A stretch of 9,220 nucleotides of DNA from Alphaproteobacteria bacterium (GTDB lineage Bacteria > Pseudomonadota > Alphaproteobacteria > Rs-D84), in contig JAFOXU010000136.1 of the NCBI GenBank assembly GCA_017425725.1, positions 1 to 9,220 on the forward strand. Direction: 5' to 3'. The position numbers were made by a program, and so were the translations under genes. Under the pieces are notes generated by a model, which saw only the letters and a program-made list of their open reading frames with translations, was not told the origin of the DNA and made no database searches. Of the stretch, positions 1-6,352 are shown one piece after another. The number at the start of each line of letters is the position of its first letter. The stretch's first letter is position 1.

Positions 1-421
1 GATTTTCGTATTCTTCTTGCTCTTCAATTGTTAATGTTGCAAGTGGATGTGCCATCATACGTTTTAAGTCGATTTCTTCACCGGATATTACACTGTAACC
101 GTATTCGCCTGTTTCCATTCTGGCCAACGCGGCATTGATTTTTTGTAGTAATTTATTGTTACGTTCTGATATGCGCAAATCCATCGTTATATCTTGATTG
201 TAAGATGCGTTATCCGATTCGTCACCAACACCAACGCTTTCTGTTTTTTCTGCCATACGTACAGCATTTAATACAGAATCGCTGTCACTTAACAATTCTT
301 CTTTCTGTGTATTTAATATGTTATAGAAATAAGCCAACTGTTCAGGACACATATATGGTTCTGTTTTCTTTGGTGTATATTTGGCAGGTAATTCAATGGT
401 CTTGTAATCCTGTGTTGCCAT
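1..421 (-). CDS. dksA: DksA/TraR-family transcription regulator, cysteine-less zinc-finger region (partial at the left edge)
   Basis: I read 140 codons from the ATG at 421-419 down to the window edge with no stop, so the C-terminus is missing. DksA binds in the RNA polymerase secondary channel and, with ppGpp, alters initiation at stringent-response promoters. The protein has an N-terminal region (1-30), a coiled-coil region (about 31-105) and then the GEYGYS...GEEIDLKR...HPLATLTIEE block that aligns with the DksA globular/zinc domain. The coiled-coil tip motif DxxDxA is present (D67, D70, A72), which argues for a working regulator. All four zinc-ligand positions of the E. coli protein are replaced (S110, S113, T131, E134). 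From memory, alphaproteobacterial DksA proteins often lack most of these cysteines, so this is an extreme of a known trend. The start overlaps the thioredoxin stop by one base (TAATG), implying translational coupling. The family call is firm; true DksA versus a DksA2-like paralogue is open. Confidence 0.85.
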   Translation of the reverse strand, partial: MATQDYKTIELPAKYTPKKTEPYMCPEQLAYFYNILNTQKEELLSDSDSVLNAVRMAEKTESVGVGDESDNASYNQDITMDLRISERNNKLLQKINAALARMETGEYGYSVISGEEIDLKRMMAHPLATLTIEEQEEYEN

Positions 422-744
422 TATTGTACCCCTTTTAGTTCATTTATCCAATCTGTTAATGTATCTTCGTCCATCAGACCTGTACGTGCTTCGACCAATT
501 CGCCATTTTTAAATGCCAAAACGCTTGGGATGCTGCGGATGCCATATTTTGCAGGCGTACGTCGATTCGCTTCGTCTATTTCGAATTTTATAAATGTTAC
601 ATCTGGGTGTTTATTAGATGTTGCTTCGAATATTGGGCCAAACATACGGCATGGGCCGCACCATGTTGCCCAAAAGTCAACCAATGTAATACCGTTGCCG
701 ATTAATGTGTCAATTGTTGTATCGTTTGCGTGTTCCAAAGCCAT
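421..744 (-). CDS. trxA: Thioredoxin
   Basis: This is a 107-residue cytoplasmic thiol-disulfide oxidoreductase that reduces protein disulfides using electrons from thioredoxin reductase. The active site WCGPC lies at residues 28-32, the buried acid is D23 in the strand LVDFWA, and the cis-proline is P73 in RSIPSVLAF. The C-terminal helix has the usual length, giving a complete single-domain fold close to E. coli TrxA (109 residues). I chose the ATG at 744 because AAGGAG lies about 8 bases upstream. A longer in-frame start at 816 would add a 24-residue, Lys/Arg-rich extension of no family likeness and would run through the promoter region. It is the first gene of a two-gene unit with the dksA-like gene and is divergent from sufS. 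The position after CxxC carries RMFGP rather than the commoner KMLAP, which is within family variation. Confidence 0.95.
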   Translation of the reverse strand: MALEHANDTTIDTLIGNGITLVDFWATWCGPCRMFGPIFEATSNKHPDVTFIKFEIDEANRRTPAKYGIRSIPSVLAFKNGELVEARTGLMDEDTLTDWINELKGVQ

Positions 745-763
745 CTTTTTTCTCCTTCTTTTA

Positions 764-791
764 TTGATATTCCAAGCGAGTGTATTATAAT
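764..791 (+). promoter_or_regulatory. Sigma70-type promoter for the suf genes
   Basis: TTGATA (764-769) and a perfect TATAAT (786-791) are separated by 16 bases, predicting a start of transcription near 798 and a leader of about 20 bases before the sufS ATG. The leader contains AAGAGA at 805-810 as the likely ribosome binding site, 8 bases before the ATG. I see no clear IscR-type or Fur-type operator, though such sites are hard to exclude by eye. Confidence 0.6.
784..789 (-). promoter_or_regulatory. Possible minus-strand -10 box for trxA-dksA
   Basis: The sequence around 784-791 is nearly palindromic, so TATAAT can also be read on the minus strand (789 to 784), overlapping the plus-strand -10 box of sufS. 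It would start transcription about 30 bases upstream of the thioredoxin ATG. No good -35 box is seen at the correct distance (TTTCTC at 812-807 is poor), so this is weaker than the plus-strand promoter. The two could compete if both are used. Confidence 0.35.
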
Positions 792-818
792 CAACACAAA
801 ATGCAAGAGAAATCATAA

Positions 819-1907
819 ATGAATAAAATCATATACTTAGATGCTGCGGCCAGTTATCAAAAACCTGAAACGGTAATACGTGCAGAAATGGACTTTTTGA
901 TGCACAATTATGCAAATGCAGGGCGGGGAATCTGTGCGCGTGCAAGTCATGTTGATACGTTAATTGAAAATACACGTAGTTGTGTTGCAGATTTTATCGG
1001 TGCAAAATCTGAACAGATTGTGTTCACATCTGGAACCACCGATTCGATAAATAAAATTGTGGGTATGCTAAAATTAAATTCAGAACATATTGTGGCCGTA
1101 TCTGATTTAGATCATCATAGTGCAAGACTGCCATTTGAAATGAGTGGGGCAGGTATCGTTGTATGCCCGTTGGACGAACAATTAAATATAGATGTTAATA
1201 ATATTCCATATGCAGATGTTTTTGTTATTACTGCAATGTCAAATGTTATTGGTGTTCAACAAAATGTATCTGAAATTATTAGGTGTGCAAAAATCAAAAA
1301 TCCAAATGTTATAACTGTGGTGGATGCGGCACAATCTGTCGTACACAGCGAAATTGATGTTGTGAAATATGATTGTGATTTCTTGTGTTTTTCTGGGCAT
1401 AAAATTGGTGCAGATACAGGTGTTGGGGTAATGTATATTAAACATCCAGAATTGTACAGCCCGGTGGTATTTGGTGGCGGAATGGTAAACAAGATTATGG
1501 GTGATAAAATTTTGTTTAATTCATCACCTGATGTTTTTGAGGCAGGAACATTGCCAATAACACAGATTGTTGGATTAAAGCCTGCAATAGAAAATATCAA
1601 ACAAAATCGTCCAGATTTAAATTTAATAAAATATATGTATGATGAATTGTCAAAACTTGACAGGGTGAAAATTATATCAAAACCGGATTCTGCAATTTTA
1701 ACTTTTGTTGTTGAAGGTATGCATGTTCTTGATTTTGGTACGTTGATTTCTGTGCGTGGCGTTTGTTTGCGTGTTGGAAATATGTGTGCATCATGGATTC
1801 ATCAATTGTTGGGTCTTGATGGCAGTATCAGAATATCTGTGGGGGCATACAATACATTGCAAGAAATGCAAACTGTGGTTAAATATATCAAAGAAATAAT
1901 AAAATGA
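819..1907 (+). CDS. sufS: Cysteine desulfurase, SufS-like (class V aminotransferase fold)
   Basis: This PLP enzyme converts cysteine to alanine and holds the sulfur as a persulfide for Fe-S cluster assembly. Features in order: YLDAAASYQKP at residues 6-16 (substrate and cofactor region), SGTTDSIN at 71-78, DHH at 98-100 with the PLP-stacking His, VVDAAQ at 167-172 with the PLP aspartate D169, SGHK at 192-195 with Schiff-base lysine K195, FEAGT at 240-244, the persulfide cysteine C323 in RVGNMCAS, and the substrate-carboxylate Arg R338. At 362 residues it is shorter than E. coli SufS (406): the N-terminal helix before YLD is absent and several loops are trimmed, but all catalytic residues remain. 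The ATG at 819 follows a promoter directly, so the short N-terminus looks real. It overlaps sufT by four bases, with sufE next; no sufB, sufC or sufD is in view. SufS is favoured over IscS by the SufS-like motifs and by the adjacent sufE. Confidence 0.88.
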   Translation: MNKIIYLDAAASYQKPETVIRAEMDFLMHNYANAGRGICARASHVDTLIENTRSCVADFIGAKSEQIVFTSGTTDSINKIVGMLKLNSEHIVAVSDLDHHSARLPFEMSGAGIVVCPLDEQLNIDVNNIPYADVFVITAMSNVIGVQQNVSEIIRCAKIKNPNVITVVDAAQSVVHSEIDVVKYDCDFLCFSGHKIGADTGVGVMYIKHPELYSPVVFGGGMVNKIMGDKILFNSSPDVFEAGTLPITQIVGLKPAIENIKQNRPDLNLIKYMYDELSKLDRVKIISKPDSAILTFVVEGMHVLDFGTLISVRGVCLRVGNMCASWIHQLLGLDGSIRISVGAYNTLQEMQTVVKYIKEIIK

Positions 1908-2218
1908 TGTGCGAAAAACAAGATATTATTGATGCATTAAAAAAAGTCTATGATCCAGAAATCCCCGTCAATGTATGGGATATGGGTTTGATTTATGATA
2001 TTGATATGTCGTCAGAAGAAGTTGTTATTAAAATGACTTTTACCAGTCCAACGTGTCCAATGATGGAAGAACTGTTGGAACAAGTGCGCAGTGCGGCACA
2101 ATCTGTGTGTGGTGATACTGTTGTGCGTGTTGATTTGGTTTGGGACCCACCGTGGGATTTGTCACGTATGTCTGATCAGGCACGCTTGGAATTAGATTTG
2201 ACGAACGAGGGGTGGTAA
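1904..2218 (+). CDS. sufT: SufT / MIP18-family (DUF59) Fe-S assembly protein
   Basis: This 104-residue single-domain protein belongs to the MIP18/DUF59 family, which helps mature Fe-S proteins or carry clusters to them in the cytoplasm. The family signature DPEIPVNVWDMGLIY spans residues 17-31, the conserved cysteine is C51 in SPTCPMM, and the C-terminal block VWDPPWDLSRMSDQARLEL (79-97) is characteristic of the SufT branch. Alphaproteobacterial SUF operons often place this gene straight after sufS, as here. The ATG at 1904 overlaps the sufS stop (ATGA), so translation is probably coupled; a second ATG at 1907 would also serve and differs by one residue. The stop lies one base before the sufE ATG. 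The family assignment is secure, while the exact client proteins are unknown. Confidence 0.9.
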   Translation: MMCEKQDIIDALKKVYDPEIPVNVWDMGLIYDIDMSSEEVVIKMTFTSPTCPMMEELLEQVRSAAQSVCGDTVVRVDLVWDPPWDLSRMSDQARLELDLTNEGW

Positions 2219-2219
2219 T

Positions 2220-2582
2220 ATGAATTTCAATGAAATAAAAAAAATGTTAAATTTAACCCCCAACCCAATAGATAAATTGGAAATGGTTATGGATTTTGGA
2301 AAAAAATTAGAAAAAGTTCCAGATTCTGCCGTATGCAGCGAAATTGTTGGTTGTTCTTCATTTGTTGAAATATGTCGTGATGGTAATCGATTTTATGGTC
2401 GTGCCGATTCGTCAATTGTTCGTGGTATTGTTGCAATAATGATTTCTATGGTTGATGGAAAAACTGCGCAGGAAATCAAGAACATGGACCTGTTATCAGA
2501 ATTTCAAAGTTTAAATTTAAATTTAGGGGCAGGCAGATTAAATGGTGTTAATTCTATGATTCGTTTTTTACAGAATTTATGA
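2220..2582 (+). CDS. sufE: SufE-like sulfur acceptor
   Basis: SufE takes persulfide sulfur from the SufS active-site cysteine and passes it to the SufBCD scaffold in the cytoplasm. The 120-residue sequence shows the family pattern: an N-terminal helix, PDSAVCSEIVGCSSFVEI (34-51) around the acceptor cysteine C45 (equivalent to Cys51 in the QGCQS motif of E. coli SufE), GRADSSIVRGIVAI (60-73), and the C-terminal block NLNLGAGRLNGVNSMI that ends the fold. C39 is a second nearby cysteine. Its length is slightly under E. coli SufE (138). It starts one base after the sufT stop; GAGGGG at the end of sufT supplies the ribosome binding site. Having its SufS partner two genes upstream supports the assignment. 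Confidence 0.92.
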   Translation: MNFNEIKKMLNLTPNPIDKLEMVMDFGKKLEKVPDSAVCSEIVGCSSFVEICRDGNRFYGRADSSIVRGIVAIMISMVDGKTAQEIKNMDLLSEFQSLNLNLGAGRLNGVNSMIRFLQNL

Positions 2583-2593
2583 TAGAATATACT
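2567..2593 (+). promoter_or_regulatory. Weak candidate promoter before ftsL
   Basis: TTTACA (2567-2572) and TATACT (2588-2593) are separated by 15 bases, overlapping the end of sufE. Transcription would start near 2600, about 20 bases before the ftsL ATG. The spacer is shorter than ideal, so ftsL-ftsI may instead depend mainly on readthrough from the suf promoter. Confidence 0.3.
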
Positions 2594-2619
2594 TGTATTC
2601 TTGTATGGGGGATGTTGAT

Positions 2620-2913
2620 ATGAGTGATGACGAGAAAATGTTGCATATTGGGTATTGGTCCATTGGTATTGTGTTCTTTTTGACGGTTTTATTAAGCGCA
2701 ATGTCACGAACACAAAACAGGGAAATCAATCATGTGCGACGTAATATCGTAAAAACACAACAAGAAATCGCCTTGGCAGAGTCGCAATTCGCATCGTATG
2801 TCAGACCAGAAAGTTTAAGAAATATGGTTGTGACAATAGAACCAAAATCAGAAGTAGTTAGTTTTACTAAATCTGTTGCAATAGAAAACTTGGCAAATAG
2901 GGAAGCAAAATAA
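2620..2913 (+). CDS. ftsL: FtsL-like cell division protein
   Basis: This is a 97-residue bitopic membrane protein. It has a short cytoplasmic N-terminus, one membrane segment at about residues 12-28 (YWSIGIVFFLTVLLSAM), a polar coiled-coil-like stretch at about 31-57, and then SYVRPESLRNMVV, which resembles the YxxRPExLexxa motif following the coiled coil in FtsL. FtsL joins FtsB and FtsQ to recruit and activate FtsW-FtsI at the septum. FtsL sequences diverge strongly, so the call rests mainly on architecture plus position: its stop overlaps the ftsI start by one base (TAATG), the standard ftsL-ftsI order. I chose ATG 2620 because GGGGGA (2607-2612) lies 7 bases upstream. In-frame TTG 2593 and ATG 2605 would add 9 or 5 residues without a comparable ribosome binding site. 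FtsB would be the main alternative. Confidence 0.72.
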   Translation: MSDDEKMLHIGYWSIGIVFFLTVLLSAMSRTQNREINHVRRNIVKTQQEIALAESQFASYVRPESLRNMVVTIEPKSEVVSFTKSVAIENLANREAK

Positions 2914-4550
2914 TGTTCGAAGTCGGTAAGGATATTGTTAATCATGATTCTTTGTCGGGTAATTGTGATGCCAATACAAAGGTAAGACTGAAAATAGTTT
3001 ATTTTGCATTCTTGTTATTGTTTTCTGCGTTTGCAGTAAGAACACTTGGGCTGTGCATCCAAGGAACTGACCGGTCCAGATTGGGGCGTGCAGATAATGA
3101 ATGGTTGGTACATCGTGCAGATATTGTGGATAGAAATGGTGATATTTTGGCAAAGAATATCGAATCTGGACACATTATTTTGCGTAATCGTGCTGTGCGT
3201 GAAAAAGATAAAGAATTGGTTGCTCAAACAATACATGATGCGATGCCGTATGAATATTCATTGGCACAGGCGCTGGAATTGGTAAATTCGCCAAGACGTT
3301 TTATGTATTTGAAAAAATATGCCAGTGACAATCAACGCAAAATTGTTCAACAAGCAAGATTAGAAGGTTTGGAAATTGAAAAAGTTCAAACTAGAAAATA
3401 TCCAAAACGCAGACTGTTTTCACACGTTGTTGGTTTTACGGGTGCGGACGGAACCGGTCTGGAAGGCGCAGAACGGACATATGATAAATATTTAAAAGAA
3501 AATAAAGATCCGTTGCGTTTATCTGTTGATTCAAGAATACAATCAGTATTTTATGAACAATTGTCATTTGCAATGCAAAAATATCAAACCAAGGCTGCGA
3601 TGGGAATGTTAATGAATTCACGTACTGGTGAAATGATTGCAATGGTATCATTGCCAGATTTTGACCCAGAAAATCTTCGTATAGACCCTGTTGCAAACCG
3701 ATTGTTTAAACCAATGCGCAGTGTTTATGAACTGGGGTCGATATTTAAAATATTTAATACTGCATTAGCGTTGGAAAATGGTATTGATTCTAAAAAAGAA
3801 TATTATGTCGCAAAGCCGTTCCCGATTTATGACAAACATGGTAGAATTGCAAAAAGAATTACAGATATTCGCAGTTTTAAACCGCCACGCCCAAGTATAA
3901 ATGTTGAAGAAATTATGGTACATTCTTGTAACGTGGGCAGTGCGCAAATTGCATTGGAGTTGCCAGATGGTGCACAAAAAGAATTTTTTGAACGTTTGAA
4001 TATGGATAAAGCGCTAAGCCTTGAATTTGGCCGTACAGAAAATACATTGCCACAACGAAAATGGGGGCCTGTTGAACGTGCGACTGTTGCGTATGGTCAG
4101 GGGTATGCTGTTACACCAATGCATTTAATGTTGGGTGTAAATGCGGTTACAAATGGTGGTATTTATATATACCCAACATTACAGAAAAGAAACGTTGGTG
4201 TCGTTCGTGGTGAACGTGTTTTGGCGGATGAAATATCTGCAAAGTTGCGACCAATTATGTTGCGTGTTGCCGAAGAAACAAGTGGTAAAAAAGCACGTGT
4301 TGCTGGTGTGAAAATTGCTGGAAAAACAGCGACTGCTGAAAAATATACAAATGGTAAAATTGATACAAAGCGAAATGTTACCGCATTCGTAGGTGTTTTT
4401 CCTGCAGATGCGCCACAATATACAATATTGGTTGTTTTAGATGAACCACAAGGAACCAAGGAATCTTGGGGATGGCGTACTGCTGCGTGGAATGCAGTGC
4501 CTGTGACTGGTAAAATATTGGATAGTATACTGCCGTTGCTATTTGAATAA
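2913..4550 (+). CDS. ftsI: Septal peptidoglycan transpeptidase FtsI (PBP3)
   Basis: This 545-residue class B penicillin-binding protein cross-links septal peptidoglycan in the periplasm as partner of FtsW. It has a cytoplasmic N-terminus (1-25), one membrane anchor (about 26-43), the pedestal starting near RADIVDRNGDILA (68-80), and the transpeptidase domain from about 205. Catalytic motifs are SIFK (276-279, nucleophile S276), SCN (338-340) and KTA (471-473). The last is KTG in nearly all class B PBPs, so the alanine at 473 is unusual, although the flanking AGK...TAEK context is normal. YGQGYAVTP (394-402) is another family landmark. The length is typical for FtsI, and the overlapping ftsL upstream favours FtsI over the elongation enzyme MrdA. 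The usual neighbours mraW and murE are missing: sufE lies upstream and recJ downstream. Confidence 0.92.
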   Translation: MFEVGKDIVNHDSLSGNCDANTKVRLKIVYFAFLLLFSAFAVRTLGLCIQGTDRSRLGRADNEWLVHRADIVDRNGDILAKNIESGHIILRNRAVREKDKELVAQTIHDAMPYEYSLAQALELVNSPRRFMYLKKYASDNQRKIVQQARLEGLEIEKVQTRKYPKRRLFSHVVGFTGADGTGLEGAERTYDKYLKENKDPLRLSVDSRIQSVFYEQLSFAMQKYQTKAAMGMLMNSRTGEMIAMVSLPDFDPENLRIDPVANRLFKPMRSVYELGSIFKIFNTALALENGIDSKKEYYVAKPFPIYDKHGRIAKRITDIRSFKPPRPSINVEEIMVHSCNVGSAQIALELPDGAQKEFFERLNMDKALSLEFGRTENTLPQRKWGPVERATVAYGQGYAVTPMHLMLGVNAVTNGGIYIYPTLQKRNVGVVRGERVLADEISAKLRPIMLRVAEETSGKKARVAGVKIAGKTATAEKYTNGKIDTKRNVTAFVGVFPADAPQYTILVVLDEPQGTKESWGWRTAAWNAVPVTGKILDSILPLLFE

Positions 4551-4564
4551 ATTTGGATTATAAT
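4536..4564 (+). promoter_or_regulatory. Sigma70-type promoter for the recJ-nrnA-lolA-tatBC run
   Basis: TTGCTA (4536-4541, inside the last codons of ftsI) and a perfect TATAAT (4559-4564) are separated by the optimal 17 bases. Transcription would start near 4571, about 23 bases before the recJ GTG. As the genes down to tatC are separated by very small gaps, this could drive the whole group. Confidence 0.6.
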
Positions 4565-4593
4565 ATACAGCGATAATAAAAAAAGAGTATAGC

Positions 4594-6003
4594 GTGAGTA
4601 GAATAGTAGAAAAATCCATGCTGGGTAAGGCATGGGTGTCGGCATATGATGATGTTTGTGGTACTGATGATTTGTTAAATAAAGTTTTGGCCAGTCGTGG
4701 TATTGTGTCAGATGCTGATGTTGAAAAATTTTTATCGCCAAGTATCAAAGAATATATGCCTGATCCGTATGTGTTAAAAGATATGGATGTGGCTGCAAAG
4801 TTGATTGCAGATGCAATACAAAATCATAAAAAAATTGCAATTTATGGTGATTATGATGTGGATGGAATCACCTCAACTGCGGTGTTTGTGAAATATTTAC
4901 GTGCATTGGGAATTGATGTTGTGTGGCACCTGCCAACACGTGAAGGCGAGGGGTACGGTTTAAATAATGATGCGATTACAGAAATTGTACAAGATAATGT
5001 CGATTTAATGATAACTGTTGATTGCGGAATCAGTGGTGTTGAAGAAGTTAAATTTGCAAAAGATGCAGGATTGACCGTCGTTGTTACTGACCATCATTCA
5101 CCAGATGCTGTTGTGCCAGATGCAGATGCGATTGTAAATCCAAAAAGGGTTGATGACGAATCGGGTTTGTCATATTTGGCTGGCGTTGGTGTTGCGTTTT
5201 TAACAGTTGTTGCGGTTAATCGTGAATTAAAATCACGCACGTTAGATACAGATTTATCCACACGTATATCCGCAGAAAATTTATTGAACTATATGGATTT
5301 TGTCGCACTAGGAACAATTTGTGACACGATGCCTTTGGTTGGGTTAAATCGTGCGTTTGTTTCAACTGGGCTAAAGGTTATGGGGTTACGCCAAAACCTG
5401 GGGTTGCGTGTTTTGATGGATTTGGCGGCAATAAAAAAACCATCTGTTTATGCGGCTGGATTTGCGTTGGGACCACGTTTAAATGCAGCAGGACGTCTTG
5501 ATTCTGCATCGCCTGCGTTGGAATTGTTGTTAACAGATAATCCATTGATTGCGCATGACTTGGCAAATAAATTGCATCAGATGAATCAAGAACGAATCGA
5601 TATTCAAAATGCAATTATGTTGTCGGCAACAGAAATGGCAGAAAAATGTTGCAAGTCTGGTAAATGCAGTTTGTTTATTTGTGGCGATAATTGGCATGGT
5701 GGGGTGATGGGAATAATTGCAGGTCGTTTGAAAGATAAATTTAATTTACCATCATGTGTTGCGACCAAGTCTGATGGACAAATAAATGGTTCTGGACGTT
5801 CTGTTGCAGGTGTGGATTTAGGGAAAATTATTCATGATGCCTTGGCGGCTGGAATCGTTAGCGAGGGCGGTGGACATGCAGCAGCAGCAGGATTTTCATT
5901 GACAGAAGATAAAGAGGCAGAATTTTGTGCGTTTTTAGAGCGTGCAGTTAATGAGCAATTAAATGGGGTTATTCCACAGCCAGAAATAGTTGTTGATGCG
6001 TAA
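4594..6003 (+). CDS. recJ: RecJ single-strand 5'-3' exonuclease, catalytic core (interrupted gene, N-terminal part)
   Basis: RecJ degrades 5'-ended single-stranded DNA in recombination and mismatch or base-excision repair, using two metal ions. This 469-residue part contains the whole catalytic core. The DHH domain shows GDYDVDG at 85-91, the metal aspartate D143 in TVDCGIS, DHH at 166-168, and D244 in LGTICDTMPL. The DHHA1 domain shows GPRLNAAGRLD (293-303), NWHGGVMGIIAGRLK (366-380), NGSGRS (398-403) and GGGHAAAAGFSL (425-436). The frame then meets TAA at 6001-6003 right after EIVVDA, while the following codons continue the RecJ sequence in the same frame. Core plus C-terminal part total about 582 codons, matching E. 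coli RecJ (577). The start is GTG at 4594, with AAGAG 6 bases upstream. If it ends here, the product would lack the OB-fold DNA-binding domain, so activity or processivity may be lowered. It is the first gene after a good promoter. Confidence 0.9.
   Translation: MSRIVEKSMLGKAWVSAYDDVCGTDDLLNKVLASRGIVSDADVEKFLSPSIKEYMPDPYVLKDMDVAAKLIADAIQNHKKIAIYGDYDVDGITSTAVFVKYLRALGIDVVWHLPTREGEGYGLNNDAITEIVQDNVDLMITVDCGISGVEEVKFAKDAGLTVVVTDHHSPDAVVPDADAIVNPKRVDDESGLSYLAGVGVAFLTVVAVNRELKSRTLDTDLSTRISAENLLNYMDFVALGTICDTMPLVGLNRAFVSTGLKVMGLRQNLGLRVLMDLAAIKKPSVYAAGFALGPRLNAAGRLDSASPALELLLTDNPLIAHDLANKLHQMNQERIDIQNAIMLSATEMAEKCCKSGKCSLFICGDNWHGGVMGIIAGRLKDKFNLPSCVATKSDGQINGSGRSVAGVDLGKIIHDALAAGIVSEGGGHAAAAGFSLTEDKEAEFCAFLERAVNEQLNGVIPQPEIVVDA
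6001..6003 (+). other. In-frame TAA interrupting recJ
   Basis: A single TAA separates the RecJ core from its OB-fold domain with no frame change: translating past it gives LDSGGAT and then the methionine at 6025. One substitution from a sense codon (for example TTA, TAT or CAA) would explain it. The next base is C, generally a weaker termination context than a purine or T. The window uses TAA as a normal stop in many other genes, so the codon is not reassigned. Confidence 0.9.
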
Positions 6004-6024
6004 CTTGATTCAGGTGGCGCAACA

Positions 6025-6342
6025 ATGAAATTAGTTAAACAGTTAAACGCATTGGAACCGTTTGGTCAAGGAAACCCAGAACCAACGTTGGTGTTGCGTG
6101 GCGCTGTGTTGCGTCATGCTGTTGTGATGGGTAATGGTTCGCATCTGCGTGGAACTGTTATGACAAGCGCAGGGACACAATTGGCATTTGTAGGATTTAA
6201 TCTGGTTGGAACGCCTGTTGGTGATTTTTTACTAGACGATGCGAATACAAATACTAAAATAATGATGTTGGGTAAGTTAAAAGAAAATGAATATAATGGT
6301 CGTGTCAGTGTTCAGTTCGTTCTGGAAGACATGGCGATATAA
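6025..6342 (+). CDS. recJ: RecJ C-terminal OB-fold domain (interrupted gene, C-terminal part)
   Basis: This 105-residue piece matches the C-terminal OB-type domain of RecJ, which helps bind single-stranded DNA. It begins with LEPFGQGNPEP (9-19), the hallmark that opens this region in RecJ. It continues with GSHLRGTV (38-45) and LAFVGFNLV (53-61), and ends with NGRVSVQFVLEDMAI, as bacterial RecJ proteins usually do. It is in frame with the core and separated from it by the TAA at 6001 plus seven codons. AGGTGG (6012-6017) lies 7 bases before the ATG, so ribosomes stopping at 6001 could restart here and yield a separate subunit. The coding sequence shows no further stop or frameshift, suggesting either a recent mutation or continued selection. 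Alternatives are the tail of a pseudogene or of a readthrough product. Confidence 0.8.
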   Translation: MKLVKQLNALEPFGQGNPEPTLVLRGAVLRHAVVMGNGSHLRGTVMTSAGTQLAFVGFNLVGTPVGDFLLDDANTNTKIMMLGKLKENEYNGRVSVQFVLEDMAI

Positions 6343-6352
6343 CAGAAAAAAT

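Noticed and set aside
205..438. Plus-strand open frame of 77 codons opposite the dksA-like gene
   Set aside because: It lies antisense to a well-supported coding sequence, has no recognisable motif and no good ribosome binding site.
745..816. Longer thioredoxin start at 816
   Set aside because: The added 24 residues are unlike thioredoxin, and the strong AAGGAG site lies before the ATG at 744.
2508..2526. Short AT-rich direct repeat (TTTAAAT units) near the end of sufE
   Set aside because: It is two or three copies within coding sequence in an AT-rich genome, with no array or flanking structure.
2913..4550. PBP2 (MrdA) instead of FtsI
   Set aside because: An overlapping FtsL-like gene directly upstream and the FtsI-like pedestal and length favour FtsI; no rodA is adjacent.
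4163..4741. Minus-strand open frame of 192 codons across ftsI and recJ
   Set aside because: It is a long antisense shadow of conserved genes on the plus strand, crosses the recJ promoter, and has low-complexity composition with no family motif.
6001..6003. Reassigned stop codon as the explanation for the recJ interruption
   Set aside because: TAA ends trxA, sufT, ftsL, ftsI, nrnA, lolA and tatC normally in this window, and TGA ends sufS, sufE and tatB, so the standard bacterial code applies.
5996..6021. Possible stem around the recJ stop (TGCG pairing with CGCA)
   Set aside because: It has only four base pairs with an 18-base loop, too weak to support a recoding element.
6287..6352. Upstream start for the nrnA-like gene at 6287
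   Set aside because: It would overlap the RecJ OB-fold coding sequence by 56 bases and add 22 residues not seen in the family; the family-like N-terminus begins at 6353.
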